This document shows positions 1 to 8,050 of a DNA stretch of 64,000 nt, piece after piece. The DNA is from Arthrobacter woluwensis. GTDB taxonomy: Bacteria > Actinomycetota > Actinomycetes > Actinomycetales > Micrococcaceae. Location: the NCBI RefSeq assembly GCF_900105345.1, contig NZ_FNSN01000003.1, forward strand, positions 2,170,001 to 2,234,000. The letters are read 5' to 3'. Position 1 is the first letter of the stretch. Each line of letters opens with the position of its first letter. The position numbers and the translations under genes were made by a program. The notes under the pieces are model-generated. The model was not told where the DNA came from. It worked only from the letters and a program-made list of their open reading frames with translations, and did not search any database.

Positions 1-500
1 AGCTCGACGCGGGAGACGCGGATGCCCCAACGGCCGGTGGCCTCGTCGAGGACGCCGCGTAGCTGGCCGTTGATCTGGTCGCGGCTGGTCAGAGCCTGCT
101 CCAGGTTGAGGCCGCCCACCACGTTACGGAGCGTGGTGGTGGTGAGCTGCTCGACGGCCTGGATGTAGTTGGCGATCTCATAGGTGGCCGCGCGGGCATC
201 CGTGACCTGGAAGTACACCACGGTGTCGATGGAGACCACCAGGTTGTCCTCGGTGATGACGGGCTGCGGAGGGAAGGACACCACCTGTTCACGAAGGTCC
301 AGCAGCGGCAGCAGGCGGTCCACGAAAGGGATGAGGATGGTCAGGCCCGGGTTCAGCGTGCGCTGGTACTTTCCGAGCCGTTCCACCACCCCGGCGCGGG
401 CCTGCGGCACGATCCGCACGGAACGGATCAGCACGATCAGGACGAAGATCACCAGGGCGATCAGGAGGAAGGAGAGTACGACAGGTAAGGGATTGAACAT
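1..500 (-). CDS. SPFH/band 7 (stomatin-like) membrane protein, 3' end beyond window
   Basis: The 5' 500 bases encode the N-terminal part of an SPFH/stomatin-family protein. It begins MFNPLPVV with a hydrophobic segment at about residues 5-25, then the typical VERLGKYQRTLNPGL stretch, and continues through the band 7 fold (ITEDNLVVSIDTVVYFQV; later NVVGGLNLEQAL). These proteins form oligomeric scaffolds at the inner face of the membrane, usually with an NfeD partner. The NfeD gene lies immediately upstream on the same strand (558-1019), so the pair is probably co-transcribed with NfeD first. The gene runs off the left edge, so its C-terminus and stop are not visible. Confidence 0.9.
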   Translation of the reverse strand, partial: MFNPLPVVLSFLLIALVIFVLIVLIRSVRIVPQARAGVVERLGKYQRTLNPGLTILIPFVDRLLPLLDLREQVVSFPPQPVITEDNLVVSIDTVVYFQVTDARAATYEIANYIQAVEQLTTTTLRNVVGGLNLEQALTSRDQINGQLRGVLDEATGRWGIRVSRVE

Positions 501-557
501 CAGCAGGTGCCTTTCCTGGGTTGGCGGGACGGGCAAGCGCCTTGCCCGCTGAAAAAG

Positions 558-1019
558 TCAGGAAGCAGCGGTGGGCTGCTCGGGAAGTCCGACGACAGCG
601 TGGGCGCCGTCGATGCGCAGCACCTGGACGGTGGTGCCGGTGAGGAAGCTGAGGCCGTCCGTCCGGGCGCTCCACACGTCGCCCCCGATCTTGACGAGCC
701 CGCCCTGCGCGCTCACGGTCTCCACGACGAGGGCGGAGTCGCCGATCAGCCGGTCGACATTGCTGAGGGAGTCCTTGGGACCCTTGCGCAGATGTTTCAG
801 GGCGATGGGCCGGACGAAGAAGATCATCAGGAGCGAGACCAGGCAGAACACGACCACCTGGAGCCAGAAGGGCGCTCCTGCAAGGGCGACGAAGAGGGTC
901 ACCAGCGAAGAGCCGGCCATCATGAGGAAGATCAGGTCGAGGCTGAGGAGCTCGATCACCCCGAAGACCAGCAACGTGACGAGCCAGAGGGCCCAGAGAT
1001 TGTCGATGAGCCAGTCCAT
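558..1019 (-). CDS. NfeD-like membrane protein
   Basis: A 153-residue protein starting MDWLIDNLWALW. Three hydrophobic segments fill roughly residues 5-80 and a small OB-fold-like soluble domain follows (GDSALVVETVSAQGGLVKIGGDVW, then VQVLRIDGAHAVVG). This is the short NfeD class, which partners SPFH proteins and is thought to support their membrane assembly. The ATG at 1019 is preceded by a purine-rich GGGGTGG at suitable distance. Longer in-frame upstream starts give an Arg-rich non-conserved N-terminus and were rejected. The SPFH gene follows after 57 nt. Confidence 0.85.
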   Translation of the reverse strand: MDWLIDNLWALWLVTLLVFGVIELLSLDLIFLMMAGSSLVTLFVALAGAPFWLQVVVFCLVSLLMIFFVRPIALKHLRKGPKDSLSNVDRLIGDSALVVETVSAQGGLVKIGGDVWSARTDGLSFLTGTTVQVLRIDGAHAVVGLPEQPTAAS

Positions 1020-1166
1020 CGTGCCACCCCTTTGCTGTGGGTGAGACCAACGCCTCCTTCGGCGACGACTCCCCACGATCGTTTGAACCATCCTAGTCAC
1101 ACCGCGCTCCCGGGCACCTCGCGTGAGGGTCACGATCTGGGCTTCCGTGTCGGGAGGGCTGCCGGT

Positions 1167-2057
1167 TCAGGCCGCGCGAGGGCGGTAGGCGGAGAGGGTG
1201 AACGCCGCCGTGACCGGGGTGAGGGCTCCCAGGGCTTCGGTGCGGCGGGCGAGCGCCTCCGGATCGAGGTGGTGCCCGGCCGGGCCCATGAGCGCGACGG
1301 CGGCGACGTCCGCAGGCGTGAGAGACAGGCCGAACTCGAGCGTCCGCCGCTCGAGCAGCTCGAAGTCCTCTCCCATGCCGGCGTCGAGCCGTTCGGTCTT
1401 GCCTTCCTCGATGTCCAGGAGCCCGGCGACTTCAGCGATCTCCCGCAGATGGGCCGGCTGCGGAGTCACGACGACGGCGACCCCGCCCGGCCGGAGGACG
1501 CGGCGGAACTCGGCCGGGTTACGGGGCGCGAACACCACGAGGAGAGCGTCGGCGCTGCCGGCGGCGAGCGGAAGCGGACGCCAGACGTCCCAGACGAACA
1601 CCGCGGCATCGGGGTTCAGGCGTGCGGCGCGACGGAGGGCGAACTTCGAGATGTCGAAGGCGACGGCGGCCGGGGCGGTGGACCCGGAGCCCTGGGGGCT
1701 CAGTCGCGTGGTCACCTCGTGGAGGTAGTAGCCGGTGCCCGCTCCGGCGTCGACGACCACCGGCGTGCCGGTGTCGCGCGACGGATCCGTTGAGGCCATC
1801 CCTTCACGGACCATCCCGGCGAGTGCTTCCGCCAGGGGAGCATAGTGCCCGCTGTCGAGGAAGGCGGCCCGCGACGCTGCCATGGCGGCGCTGTCCGCGG
1901 TGAACGCCGTGCCTTTGCCGGTGAGGAAGTTGTAGTAGCCCTGTTTGGCGGCGTCGAAGCTGTGGCCCGCGGGGCACTGGAGGCGCGGTCCCTGACCGGG
2001 CACGAACGGCTCGCCGCAATGCGGACAGCGGAGGAGCGCCCTGGCGTCATCCTTCAC
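1167..2057 (-). CDS. 23S rRNA (guanine-N1)-methyltransferase, RlmA family
   Basis: A 296-residue SAM-dependent methyltransferase. The N-terminus carries a zinc site (C11, C14, C28, H32) typical of RlmA proteins, which read the loop of 23S rRNA helix 35. The SAM motif DAGAGTGYY lies at about 103-111, and a VVFAPRNPAEFRRVLRPGG stretch follows at the end of the Rossmann core. Family members methylate G745 (RlmAI) or G748 (RlmAII/TlrB, linked to tylosin tolerance). Gram-positive homologues are usually of the second type, but specificity cannot be read from sequence. The GTG start lies 2 nt after the deformylase stop, so the two genes form an operon. Confidence 0.85.
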   Translation of the reverse strand: MKDDARALLRCPHCGEPFVPGQGPRLQCPAGHSFDAAKQGYYNFLTGKGTAFTADSAAMAASRAAFLDSGHYAPLAEALAGMVREGMASTDPSRDTGTPVVVDAGAGTGYYLHEVTTRLSPQGSGSTAPAAVAFDISKFALRRAARLNPDAAVFVWDVWRPLPLAAGSADALLVVFAPRNPAEFRRVLRPGGVAVVVTPQPAHLREIAEVAGLLDIEEGKTERLDAGMGEDFELLERRTLEFGLSLTPADVAAVALMGPAGHHLDPEALARRTEALGALTPVTAAFTLSAYRPRAA

Positions 2058-2059
2058 GG

Positions 2060-2704
2060 TCAGAAACCCAGGCCCTTCCTGGCGCCGTCGATCCCCGGCG
2101 CGGCCCAGTACTCCGCGTACTCCGGATTGAAGGTCAGGGACCGGGTGACGGCCTTGTCCACGTACAGTGTGCCGCCCAGATGGTCGGTCTCATGCTGGAC
2201 GATGCGGGCCTGCCAGCCGCTGAATTCCTCGCTGCGGGTCTCGCCCTCCGGAGAGGTCCAGTCGAGCTGCACGCGCTGGTGACGTGCGACCACCGCCTGC
2301 AGACCGTGGACGGACAGGCACCCCTCATAGAAGGGCGCCAGCTCTTCGCCCAGGCCGTGATAGACCGGGTTGACCACTGCGAAGTAGGGGAGCGGCTCGC
2401 GGTGACGCTCCGCGGCGACCTCCTCGGGGATGGGCCACTGGTCTTCCAGGACCGCGATTCGGAGAGGGATGCCCAGCTGTGGCGCTGCAAGTCCGACCCC
2501 CGGCGCCGCATGCATGACGGCCCGCATGAGGTCCAGGAAGGCTTGGAGCTCCGCATCACTGAGCTGGCCGGTGAAGTCCTTGGCCTGCTGCCGGAGGACG
2601 GGGTGGCCGGCCTGTACGATCGCGATCTCCTCCGGGGACTCCAGGAGCGCCAGGACCAGCTCGCGGATCTCCGCATCGCTCAGGGTGGGGGCAGGGGCGG
2701 ACAC
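2060..2704 (-). CDS. def: Peptide deformylase
   Basis: Removes the N-formyl group from nascent proteins. All three metal-site motifs are present: GVGLAAPQ (69-76), EGCLS (127-131, Cys ligand) and HETDH (171-175, two His ligands and catalytic Glu). I chose the GTG at 2704 (214 aa) because TGAGGAGAGCC sits just upstream as a strong ribosome site. An earlier GTG at 2758 would add a Pro/Ser-rich tail with no ribosome site. The N-terminal helix before the core is longer than in E. coli Def, as is common in Actinobacteria. The gene is followed by an RlmA-type methyltransferase, so both products act on the translation machinery. Confidence 0.95.
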   Translation of the reverse strand: MSAPAPTLSDAEIRELVLALLESPEEIAIVQAGHPVLRQQAKDFTGQLSDAELQAFLDLMRAVMHAAPGVGLAAPQLGIPLRIAVLEDQWPIPEEVAAERHREPLPYFAVVNPVYHGLGEELAPFYEGCLSVHGLQAVVARHQRVQLDWTSPEGETRSEEFSGWQARIVQHETDHLGGTLYVDKAVTRSLTFNPEYAEYWAAPGIDGARKGLGF

Positions 2705-2774
2705 GGCTCTCCTCAGGTCAGGGGGCGACGGCTCGTCGGACGGGTGGGCCGACGGCACGGCTAGGATGCAGTCT

Positions 2775-3173
2775 ATGACAGCTGAGACTGCCCGCCGGAT
2801 CGTTCTCGACTATGTGCATGCCGTGGGCCGTCAGGCCCCTGTGGAGGAGCTCGCCGCCTTGCTGGCGCCGGACTTCGTGTTCCGCGAATGGCCGAACGCG
2901 TTGTCGCCCCAGGAGGCCACTCGGGATCGGGAACAGACCTTGAACGGATTCGCCCAGGCGCACCTCGTAGTGGGGGACCAGCAGTACACCGTGCAGCGGG
3001 TGCTGGCCGACGGCGAGGAGGTGGCGGTGGAGCTGTCCTGGCAGGCGGTGGCACGGATGGATCTGCCGTACTGGAATGTGGGGGACACCATGAAGGCCCG
3101 GATCCTCTCGGTCTTCACGGTGCGTGACGGTCTCATCGCGGCACAGGACAGCTTCGACAGCTACGAGACCTGA
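2775..3173 (+). CDS. SnoaL-like/NTF2-fold protein
   Basis: A 132-residue protein with the cone-shaped NTF2-like pattern: helix 1 (ARRIVLDYVHAVG), ALLAPDFVFREWPN, then beta strands ending in SVFTVRDGLIAAQDSFDSYE. Members of this fold are small-molecule isomerases, lyases or binding proteins, and no substrate can be assigned. TAGGAT at 2762-2767 ends 7 nt before the ATG at 2775 and no Shine-Dalgarno is visible, which suggests a leaderless transcript. An ATG 9 nt upstream (2766) is an alternative start. The gene is divergent from def. Confidence 0.75.
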   Translation: MTAETARRIVLDYVHAVGRQAPVEELAALLAPDFVFREWPNALSPQEATRDREQTLNGFAQAHLVVGDQQYTVQRVLADGEEVAVELSWQAVARMDLPYWNVGDTMKARILSVFTVRDGLIAAQDSFDSYET

Positions 3174-3209
3174 GAGCCTGCTCGGTGCCGGGAAGCCCGG
3201 TGGAAGAGC

Positions 3210-4115
3210 TCAGCCGTCGATCAACGACCGCACGAGCGTCAGGAACTCGCCCGTCTCCCTGCTGAGTGGCGCGCGGGAAGGCCACACCGCCCGGAGCGTC
3301 CGCGCCAGCACGAGCCCGGGCACGGTGACTGCCACGAGCCGGCCTGTCTGAAGTTCGGAGCTGACCGCCAGGCGGCTGACGACGCCGGGACCGAGCCCCG
3401 CGGCCACGCTCGCCACGAGTGCGGCATTGCTCCCCACCTCGAGACGCGACGGTCCGGTCCCGCCTCGCGTATGGGCCGCAAGGGCGCGCTCGGCCACCTG
3501 CCGGGTCCCGGAGCCTGCTTCACGGACCACCAGGGTGGCGCCCGCGAGCTCCTCGGCGCCGACGGTCCCGCTCCCGGCCCAGGGGTGCGACGCCGGCACG
3601 ACCACCACCAGGTCGTCCCGCAGCAGATCCAGATAGTGGAAGCCCGTCTCGATGGTGGGGCCCTCGACGAAGCCGAGATCGACGCTGCCATCGCGCAGCC
3701 GTTCGAACACGGACGCCGAGTTGCCGACGTCGAGGGTGATGGACAAGGAGGGGAGCCGCTGCCGGGCTGTCGCCAGCCAGCCGGGCATGAGGTGTTCGGC
3801 CACGGTGAGGCTCGAGCAGATGTGGAGGCTGCCGCCCTGACCGGCGAGGGCGTCCGCGGCGTGCGTCACCCGCGTGGCGGCGGCGAGCACTTCTGAGGCG
3901 AGGCCCGCCAGCACCAGGCCACGGTCGGTGAGGCGGCTTCCCCGCGCGGACCGTTCGGCCAAAGGGAAGCCCGCACTGCGCTCCATGGAATCCAGCAACC
4001 GGGAGGCATTGGGCTGTGCGAGTCCCAGAAGACGGGCCGCCGCGCCGATGCTGCCGGCTTCGGCCAGCGCATCCAGCAGGCGGAAATGGCGCAGATCCCA
4101 GTCTCGTACGGTCAT
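3210..4115 (-). CDS. LysR-family transcriptional regulator, divergent from a YeiH-type exporter gene
   Basis: A 301-residue LysR regulator. The N-terminal winged HTH reads RHFRLLDALAEAGSIGAAARLLGLAQPNASRLLDSMER, followed by a two-lobed periplasmic-binding-like effector domain (SLHICSSLTVAEHLMPGWL to the C-terminus). It is divergent from a YeiH-family transporter across 70 bp, the usual arrangement for a regulator of its neighbour. In other bacteria YeiH homologues are paired with CysB/YeiE-like LysR proteins. I chose the ATG at 4115 because TATGCT ends 6 nt upstream, fitting a leaderless start. A longer start (4136) is possible. Confidence 0.85.
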   Translation of the reverse strand: MTVRDWDLRHFRLLDALAEAGSIGAAARLLGLAQPNASRLLDSMERSAGFPLAERSARGSRLTDRGLVLAGLASEVLAAATRVTHAADALAGQGGSLHICSSLTVAEHLMPGWLATARQRLPSLSITLDVGNSASVFERLRDGSVDLGFVEGPTIETGFHYLDLLRDDLVVVVPASHPWAGSGTVGAEELAGATLVVREAGSGTRQVAERALAAHTRGGTGPSRLEVGSNAALVASVAAGLGPGVVSRLAVSSELQTGRLVAVTVPGLVLARTLRAVWPSRAPLSRETGEFLTLVRSLIDG

Positions 4116-4185
4116 ATCACCAGCATATGGCTCCATGCCCGTTTGCCGTCTACTGGCCGCCGGCCGACGTTGAAAGCATGGAAAC

Positions 4186-5181
4186 ATGCCTACCGCTCTG
4201 CAACGTCCCGGACTGCTCCTCGCCGGAGCCGTGGCCCTCGTGGCCTGCGTGATCTCCCATCTGGTTCCGGGGGTGAGTGCGCTGCTGATCGCGATCATCG
4301 TGGGGGTCGTCGCGCGCAATGCCGGCATCCTGCCCCGCACGAGCGATCCCGGACTGGGCTATGCCGCCCGGGTGCCGTTGCGCCTGGGCATCGTGCTGCT
4401 GGGCCTGCAGCTGTCTCTGCCCGAGCTGTTCGCCCGCGGCTGGGGAGTCCCGGTGCTGGCGGTCCTCGTGGTCGGCGTCGGCATCGTGGGAACCCTCGGC
4501 CTCGGCCGCCTGCTCGGGGTGGAGCGTAGACAAGCGCTCCTCGTGGCCTGTGGATTCTCGATCTGCGGCGCCGCAGCTGTCGCCGGCGTCGAGTCGAGCG
4601 TGGATGCCCGCGAGAAGGAGACGGTGACCGCCGTCGCGCTCGTGGTCCTGTTCGGAACCCTCATGATCCCGCTGATTCCCGGTCTCGGAGCCCTCCTGGG
4701 GCTCAGCACGGAACAGACGGCGCTCTGGGCGGGCGCTTCGGTGCATGAAGTCGGGCAAGTCGTCGCGATCGGAGGTCTGTTCGGTGGGGGAGCGCTCGGC
4801 CTGGCGGTCAGCATGAAGCTCGCCCGCGTGCTGCTGCTGGCCCCCGTGGCCGCCGTCCTGGGAGCCCGGTCCCGCGCGCTCGCCCCGGAGGGCGACATGA
4901 GTCAGGACTCCGCGTCGAGTAAACCACCCGTGATTCCCCTCTTCCTCGTGGGGTTCATCATCGCGGCGGTGGTCCGGAGCCTTCTGCCGGTGCCGCACGA
5001 AGTGCTCGCCCTGGCCTCCTCAGCCCAGGAATTCCTGCTGTCGGCCGCCATGTTCGCACTCGGCGCCGGCGTCCACGTGAAGTCACTCCTGTCCGGCAGC
5101 GGAAGGCTGCTCGCCCTGGCCGCCGGGTCCACCGTGCTGGTCGCTGCTCTGGGGCTGGGTGGCGCCCTGGTCATCGCGTAA
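4186..5181 (+). CDS. YeiH/UPF0324 family membrane transporter (putative sulfate exporter family)
   Basis: A 331-residue integral membrane protein with about ten hydrophobic segments. The family signatures are the N-terminal LLIAIIVGVVARNAG, RLGIVLLGLQLSL, CGFSICGAAAVAG, and WAGASVHEVGQVVA near the middle. Family members are annotated as putative sulfate exporters (PSE family), but the substrate is experimentally uncertain. The divergent LysR gene (3210-4115) is the likely regulator. It ends 13 nt from the convergent TetR gene. Confidence 0.85.
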   Translation: MPTALQRPGLLLAGAVALVACVISHLVPGVSALLIAIIVGVVARNAGILPRTSDPGLGYAARVPLRLGIVLLGLQLSLPELFARGWGVPVLAVLVVGVGIVGTLGLGRLLGVERRQALLVACGFSICGAAAVAGVESSVDAREKETVTAVALVVLFGTLMIPLIPGLGALLGLSTEQTALWAGASVHEVGQVVAIGGLFGGGALGLAVSMKLARVLLLAPVAAVLGARSRALAPEGDMSQDSASSKPPVIPLFLVGFIIAAVVRSLLPVPHEVLALASSAQEFLLSAAMFALGAGVHVKSLLSGSGRLLALAAGSTVLVAALGLGGALVIA

Positions 5182-5194
5182 CGCCCACCGGGAC

Positions 5195-5788
5195 TCAGGC
5201 GACGGCGAGCAGCCGCTTCAGATGCCGCTCCACACGAGTGGCCACTGCGGACGTGGCGGAACTCGAGGAGGCGTTCCACAGCTCCTCGGCGACGAGTCCC
5301 TCCAGGAAAGTCACGAGGTCCTTCGCCGCCTCCCTGGGCTCGTGAGCCCCGAGACCGGCCATCAGATTCTCGGCCAGGTGGTGGGAGAACAGGCAGCGCG
5401 CCAGGGCGCTGCGCACGTCGCCGGGCAGCGACGTCTCACCCAGCAGAGCAGTGCGTGCGAGCGCCTGATCGCGGCGGACCGTCAAGAGCAGCTCCATCTG
5501 ACGGGCGACGACGGCGGCAGCCCCGGGAAGGCCATCGCGCCCCGGCGCTCCAGGGCCCGCGTCCGCCGCGCCCGAGAGACCGCGGTCCAGTTCGGCGCGG
5601 GACCGGACCGCGATCCACCGGGCCGTCGCCTCCAGGAGTGCAAGCCGCGTCCTGAAGTAGTACGAGGCAGACCCGAGCGGCAGGCCCAGACTCCGGTCCA
5701 CCGCATGGTGCGTCAGCCCACGGGCGCCATCCCGCGCCAGCAACCCGACCGCGGCCTCGCAGATCGCCTCTCGCCGGTCCTGTCCCAT
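5195..5788 (-). CDS. TetR-family transcriptional regulator
   Basis: A 197-residue TetR protein. The HTH occupies about residues 5-50 (RREAICEAAVGLLARDGARGLTHHAVDRSLGLPLGSASYYF), with the conserved YYF at the end of the recognition helix, followed by an all-helical ligand domain. The ATG at 5788 follows GGAGGACCGGGG. Longer upstream starts would read into the zapE promoter and were rejected. The gene is divergent from zapE, and an inverted repeat (CTCTA-N6-TAGAG) lies in the intergenic space, so self-regulation and control of zapE are plausible. The ligand is unknown. Confidence 0.85.
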   Translation of the reverse strand: MGQDRREAICEAAVGLLARDGARGLTHHAVDRSLGLPLGSASYYFRTRLALLEATARWIAVRSRAELDRGLSGAADAGPGAPGRDGLPGAAAVVARQMELLLTVRRDQALARTALLGETSLPGDVRSALARCLFSHHLAENLMAGLGAHEPREAAKDLVTFLEGLVAEELWNASSSSATSAVATRVERHLKRLLAVA

Positions 5789-5835
5789 CACGCCGCCCCC
5801 CGGTCCTCCATGGGTGCTCTCTAGCCGACCCAATC

Positions 5836-5851
5836 CTCTATAGATGTAGAG
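5836..5851. promoter_or_regulatory. Candidate TetR operator
   Basis: Perfect inverted repeat CTCTA-TAGATG-TAGAG. Its right arm overlaps the TAGAGT hexamer (5847-5852) that would be the -10 box of zapE. A repressor bound here would block that promoter. The assignment to the adjacent TetR protein is an inference from position. Confidence 0.45.
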
Positions 5852-5858
5852 TACAGGC

Positions 5859-6878
5859 ATGCTGCCCCGCCTGTTCCCCTCCACCGCGAAGACCGCTGCC
5901 TTGCCCACCGCGGCTGCGGTCCGCCGGAACGTGGAGGCCGAAGGCCGTCGGCTCGACGAAGCTCAACAGGAAGCCCTCGACCGACTGGAGTCGGCCGGAG
6001 CCGCCCCCATCTACCTCTGGGGCGCCGTCGGGCGTGGCAAATCCTGGCTACTGGAGGAGTACTTCACCCTCCTCCCGGAGGAGACCCGGCAGCGCGTCCA
6101 CTTCCACGGCTTCCTCAGCGGATTGCACTCGGCGCTCGCGGCCGATCCCGGACGCGCCGAGCACGTGTTGGCGCGCTACCGGACGGAAACCCCGGTGCTG
6201 CTCTTCGACGAATTCCTCCTCCACGACGTCGCCGACGCCCATCTCCTGAATCGCTGGCTCCCGCGCGCGCTCGCGGCCGGGGTGCGGGTCCTCGCCACAT
6301 CGAACTACCCACCGCACCGCCTCCTGCCCGATCCGCTCTTCCACGAGGCGGTCCTGCCGGTCATCCGGACGATCGAATCCGGCTTTCACGTCATCGAGCT
6401 GACGGGGACGTGGGATCATCGGCAGACCGGGATCCCGGGCGGGTCGGCGCAGCCCGGCTGGCTCAGGGAGCCGTCCACGGAGTCCGGCGGGCGCGACCAG
6501 GCCGGGGGAGCGCAGGAGCTGCAGGTGCCCCTCGGAGGCGGGAGCCGGAGCCTGCGGGCGGGGCTGGCGTCCGACGGCGTTTTCGTCGTGGAGTTCGCCA
6601 GGCTCTGCGATGACCCCCTCTCCGCGCAGGACTATCTGGTCCTCGCGCGGCGGTGGAGGAGGTGGGAGATCACCGGAGTGCCCGGCGTCGAACGTCTGGA
6701 GCGGGAGCCGACGCAGCGCTGGGCGCACCTGGTCGACGTGCTGTACGACGAGCGGGTGGACGTCCTCTTCGCGTCGGAGTCGCCGCTGCCCTCGGAGGCG
6801 GAGCTGGCCCCGCGGGTGCGGGACGCGGCGCGGTTCGTCAGCAGGCTGCGGCATCTCGCCGAGCGTCCCTTCACATGA
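5859..6878 (+). CDS. zapE: AFG1/ZapE-family ATPase
   Basis: A 339-residue P-loop ATPase. Walker A is GAVGRGKS (55-62) and Walker B is LLFDE (113-117), followed by the sensor-like ATSNYPPHRL stretch and the ESGFHVIELTG segment typical of the AFG1-like family. In E. coli ZapE is a Z-ring-associated ATPase needed under stress; mitochondrial Afg1 has a role in respiratory-complex quality control. The actinobacterial function is not established. TAGAGT at 5847-5852 ends 6 nt before the ATG, indicating a leaderless start within the candidate TetR operator. The next gene, another ATPase, starts 49 nt downstream. Confidence 0.85.
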   Translation: MLPRLFPSTAKTAALPTAAAVRRNVEAEGRRLDEAQQEALDRLESAGAAPIYLWGAVGRGKSWLLEEYFTLLPEETRQRVHFHGFLSGLHSALAADPGRAEHVLARYRTETPVLLFDEFLLHDVADAHLLNRWLPRALAAGVRVLATSNYPPHRLLPDPLFHEAVLPVIRTIESGFHVIELTGTWDHRQTGIPGGSAQPGWLREPSTESGGRDQAGGAQELQVPLGGGSRSLRAGLASDGVFVVEFARLCDDPLSAQDYLVLARRWRRWEITGVPGVERLEREPTQRWAHLVDVLYDERVDVLFASESPLPSEAELAPRVRDAARFVSRLRHLAERPFT

Positions 6879-6903
6879 ATTCATAAAATTCATAGAATTC
6901 ACA
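6877..6903 (+). repeat. Three tandem 9-bp AT-rich repeats before an ATPase gene
   Basis: GAATTCATA, AAATTCATA and GAATTCACA follow one another without spacing directly after the zapE stop codon. They occupy about -51 to -25 relative to the predicted leaderless start of the next gene, covering its -35 zone. They are strikingly AT-rich for this genome. An iterated protein-binding site is the simplest reading. The binding protein is unknown. Confidence 0.6.
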
Positions 6904-6927
6904 CAAACTCACCGTTAGACTCGTCCC

Positions 6928-8013
6928 ATGAAAAACCCGTTCCGCCCGACCGCCGGGGCCACTCCTCCCGAACTGATCGGCCGGGAAGGCCTCCTGGACG
7001 AGTTCACCTACGGACTGCACCTGGGCTCGGGGGCGCCGGGTCTGCTGACCATCTTCACAGGCGTGCGTGGCGTGGGGAAGACCGTCATGCTGGGGGCCGC
7101 CGAGGATGCGGCGCTGGAGGCCGGCTGGGCCGTCATCTCCGAGACCGCGACGCCGGGCTTCGTGGCCAGGATCGGCGAGCACATGCGCCGGCTCACTCAG
7201 GAGCTGGGGGAGGGGCGCGCGGCCCGGCGGGTCACCGCCCTCTCCGTCGCCGGATTCGGGATCACCACGCAGCTGGCACCTGAGGAGCAGGTCCAGTGGC
7301 GCGATCAGGCGATCGCCCTGCTGGCCCTCCTCGCCGAGAAGGGAACCGGACTCATCCTGACCGTGGACGAGATCCACGCCGCCAATCGCTCCGAGCTGGC
7401 CCTCTTGGCCGCCGACGTCCAGCACCTGATCCGCGAGTCCCTGCCGATCGGGCTCGTCTTCGCCGGGCTGCCGTCCGCCGTCTCGGACCTCCTCAACGAA
7501 GGCGTCGCGACCTTCCTGCGCCGTGCCGACCGCATCGATCTGCATGCCGCCGCGCTCGACGACGTCGAACGGTCCCTCCGCGACACGCTCGCCGAGGGCG
7601 GCTGGACGCTGGGCCCGGACCAGGCCGCGCGGGCCGCCGAGGCGACGGGCGGGTACCCCTTCCTCATCCAGCTGGTGGGGTACTACCTCTGGAAGGAGGC
7701 CGAGGTCGGGCCGCTCGGCGATGATGCCGTGCAGCGCGCCGTGGCGGCTGCCCGGCGTCGTCATGACCGGACCGTCATCGAAGCGGCGCTGGCCTCCGTC
7801 TCGCCGAGGGACCGGGAGTTCCTCGAAGCGATGGCCGAGGACCCCGACGGGATCTCCACCAGCGGCGACATCGGTCAGCGGATCGGCATGAGGGCCAGCG
7901 CCGTGGGGAACTACCGGACCCGGCTCATCGATGCCGGCCTGATCGAGGCGGCCGGTCATGGAAAGCTGCGGTTCGCCATTCCGGGGATGGCGGAATACTT
8001 CCGCGGCGAGTGA
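6928..8013 (+). CDS. AAA-family ATPase with C-terminal winged helix
   Basis: A 361-residue STAND/AAA-like ATPase of the kind annotated as ATP-binding protein. Walker A is GVRGVGKT (45-52) and Walker B is LTVDEIH (144-150). A FAGLPS sensor segment and a helical lid follow, and the C-terminal about 80 residues look like a winged helix (SPRDREFLEAMAEDPDGISTSGDIGQRIG, then NYRTRLIDAGLIE). Such proteins recall archaeal-type ATPases and MalT-like switches. No partner is adjacent apart from zapE upstream. TAGACT at 6916-6921 ends 6 nt before the ATG, predicting a leaderless mRNA from its own promoter, downstream of the 9-bp repeats. Confidence 0.8.
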   Translation: MKNPFRPTAGATPPELIGREGLLDEFTYGLHLGSGAPGLLTIFTGVRGVGKTVMLGAAEDAALEAGWAVISETATPGFVARIGEHMRRLTQELGEGRAARRVTALSVAGFGITTQLAPEEQVQWRDQAIALLALLAEKGTGLILTVDEIHAANRSELALLAADVQHLIRESLPIGLVFAGLPSAVSDLLNEGVATFLRRADRIDLHAAALDDVERSLRDTLAEGGWTLGPDQAARAAEATGGYPFLIQLVGYYLWKEAEVGPLGDDAVQRAVAAARRRHDRTVIEAALASVSPRDREFLEAMAEDPDGISTSGDIGQRIGMRASAVGNYRTRLIDAGLIEAAGHGKLRFAIPGMAEYFRGE

Positions 8014-8050
8014 ACGCTGCGCCGCACCGGGTGGTCAGGACAGCAGGCAC

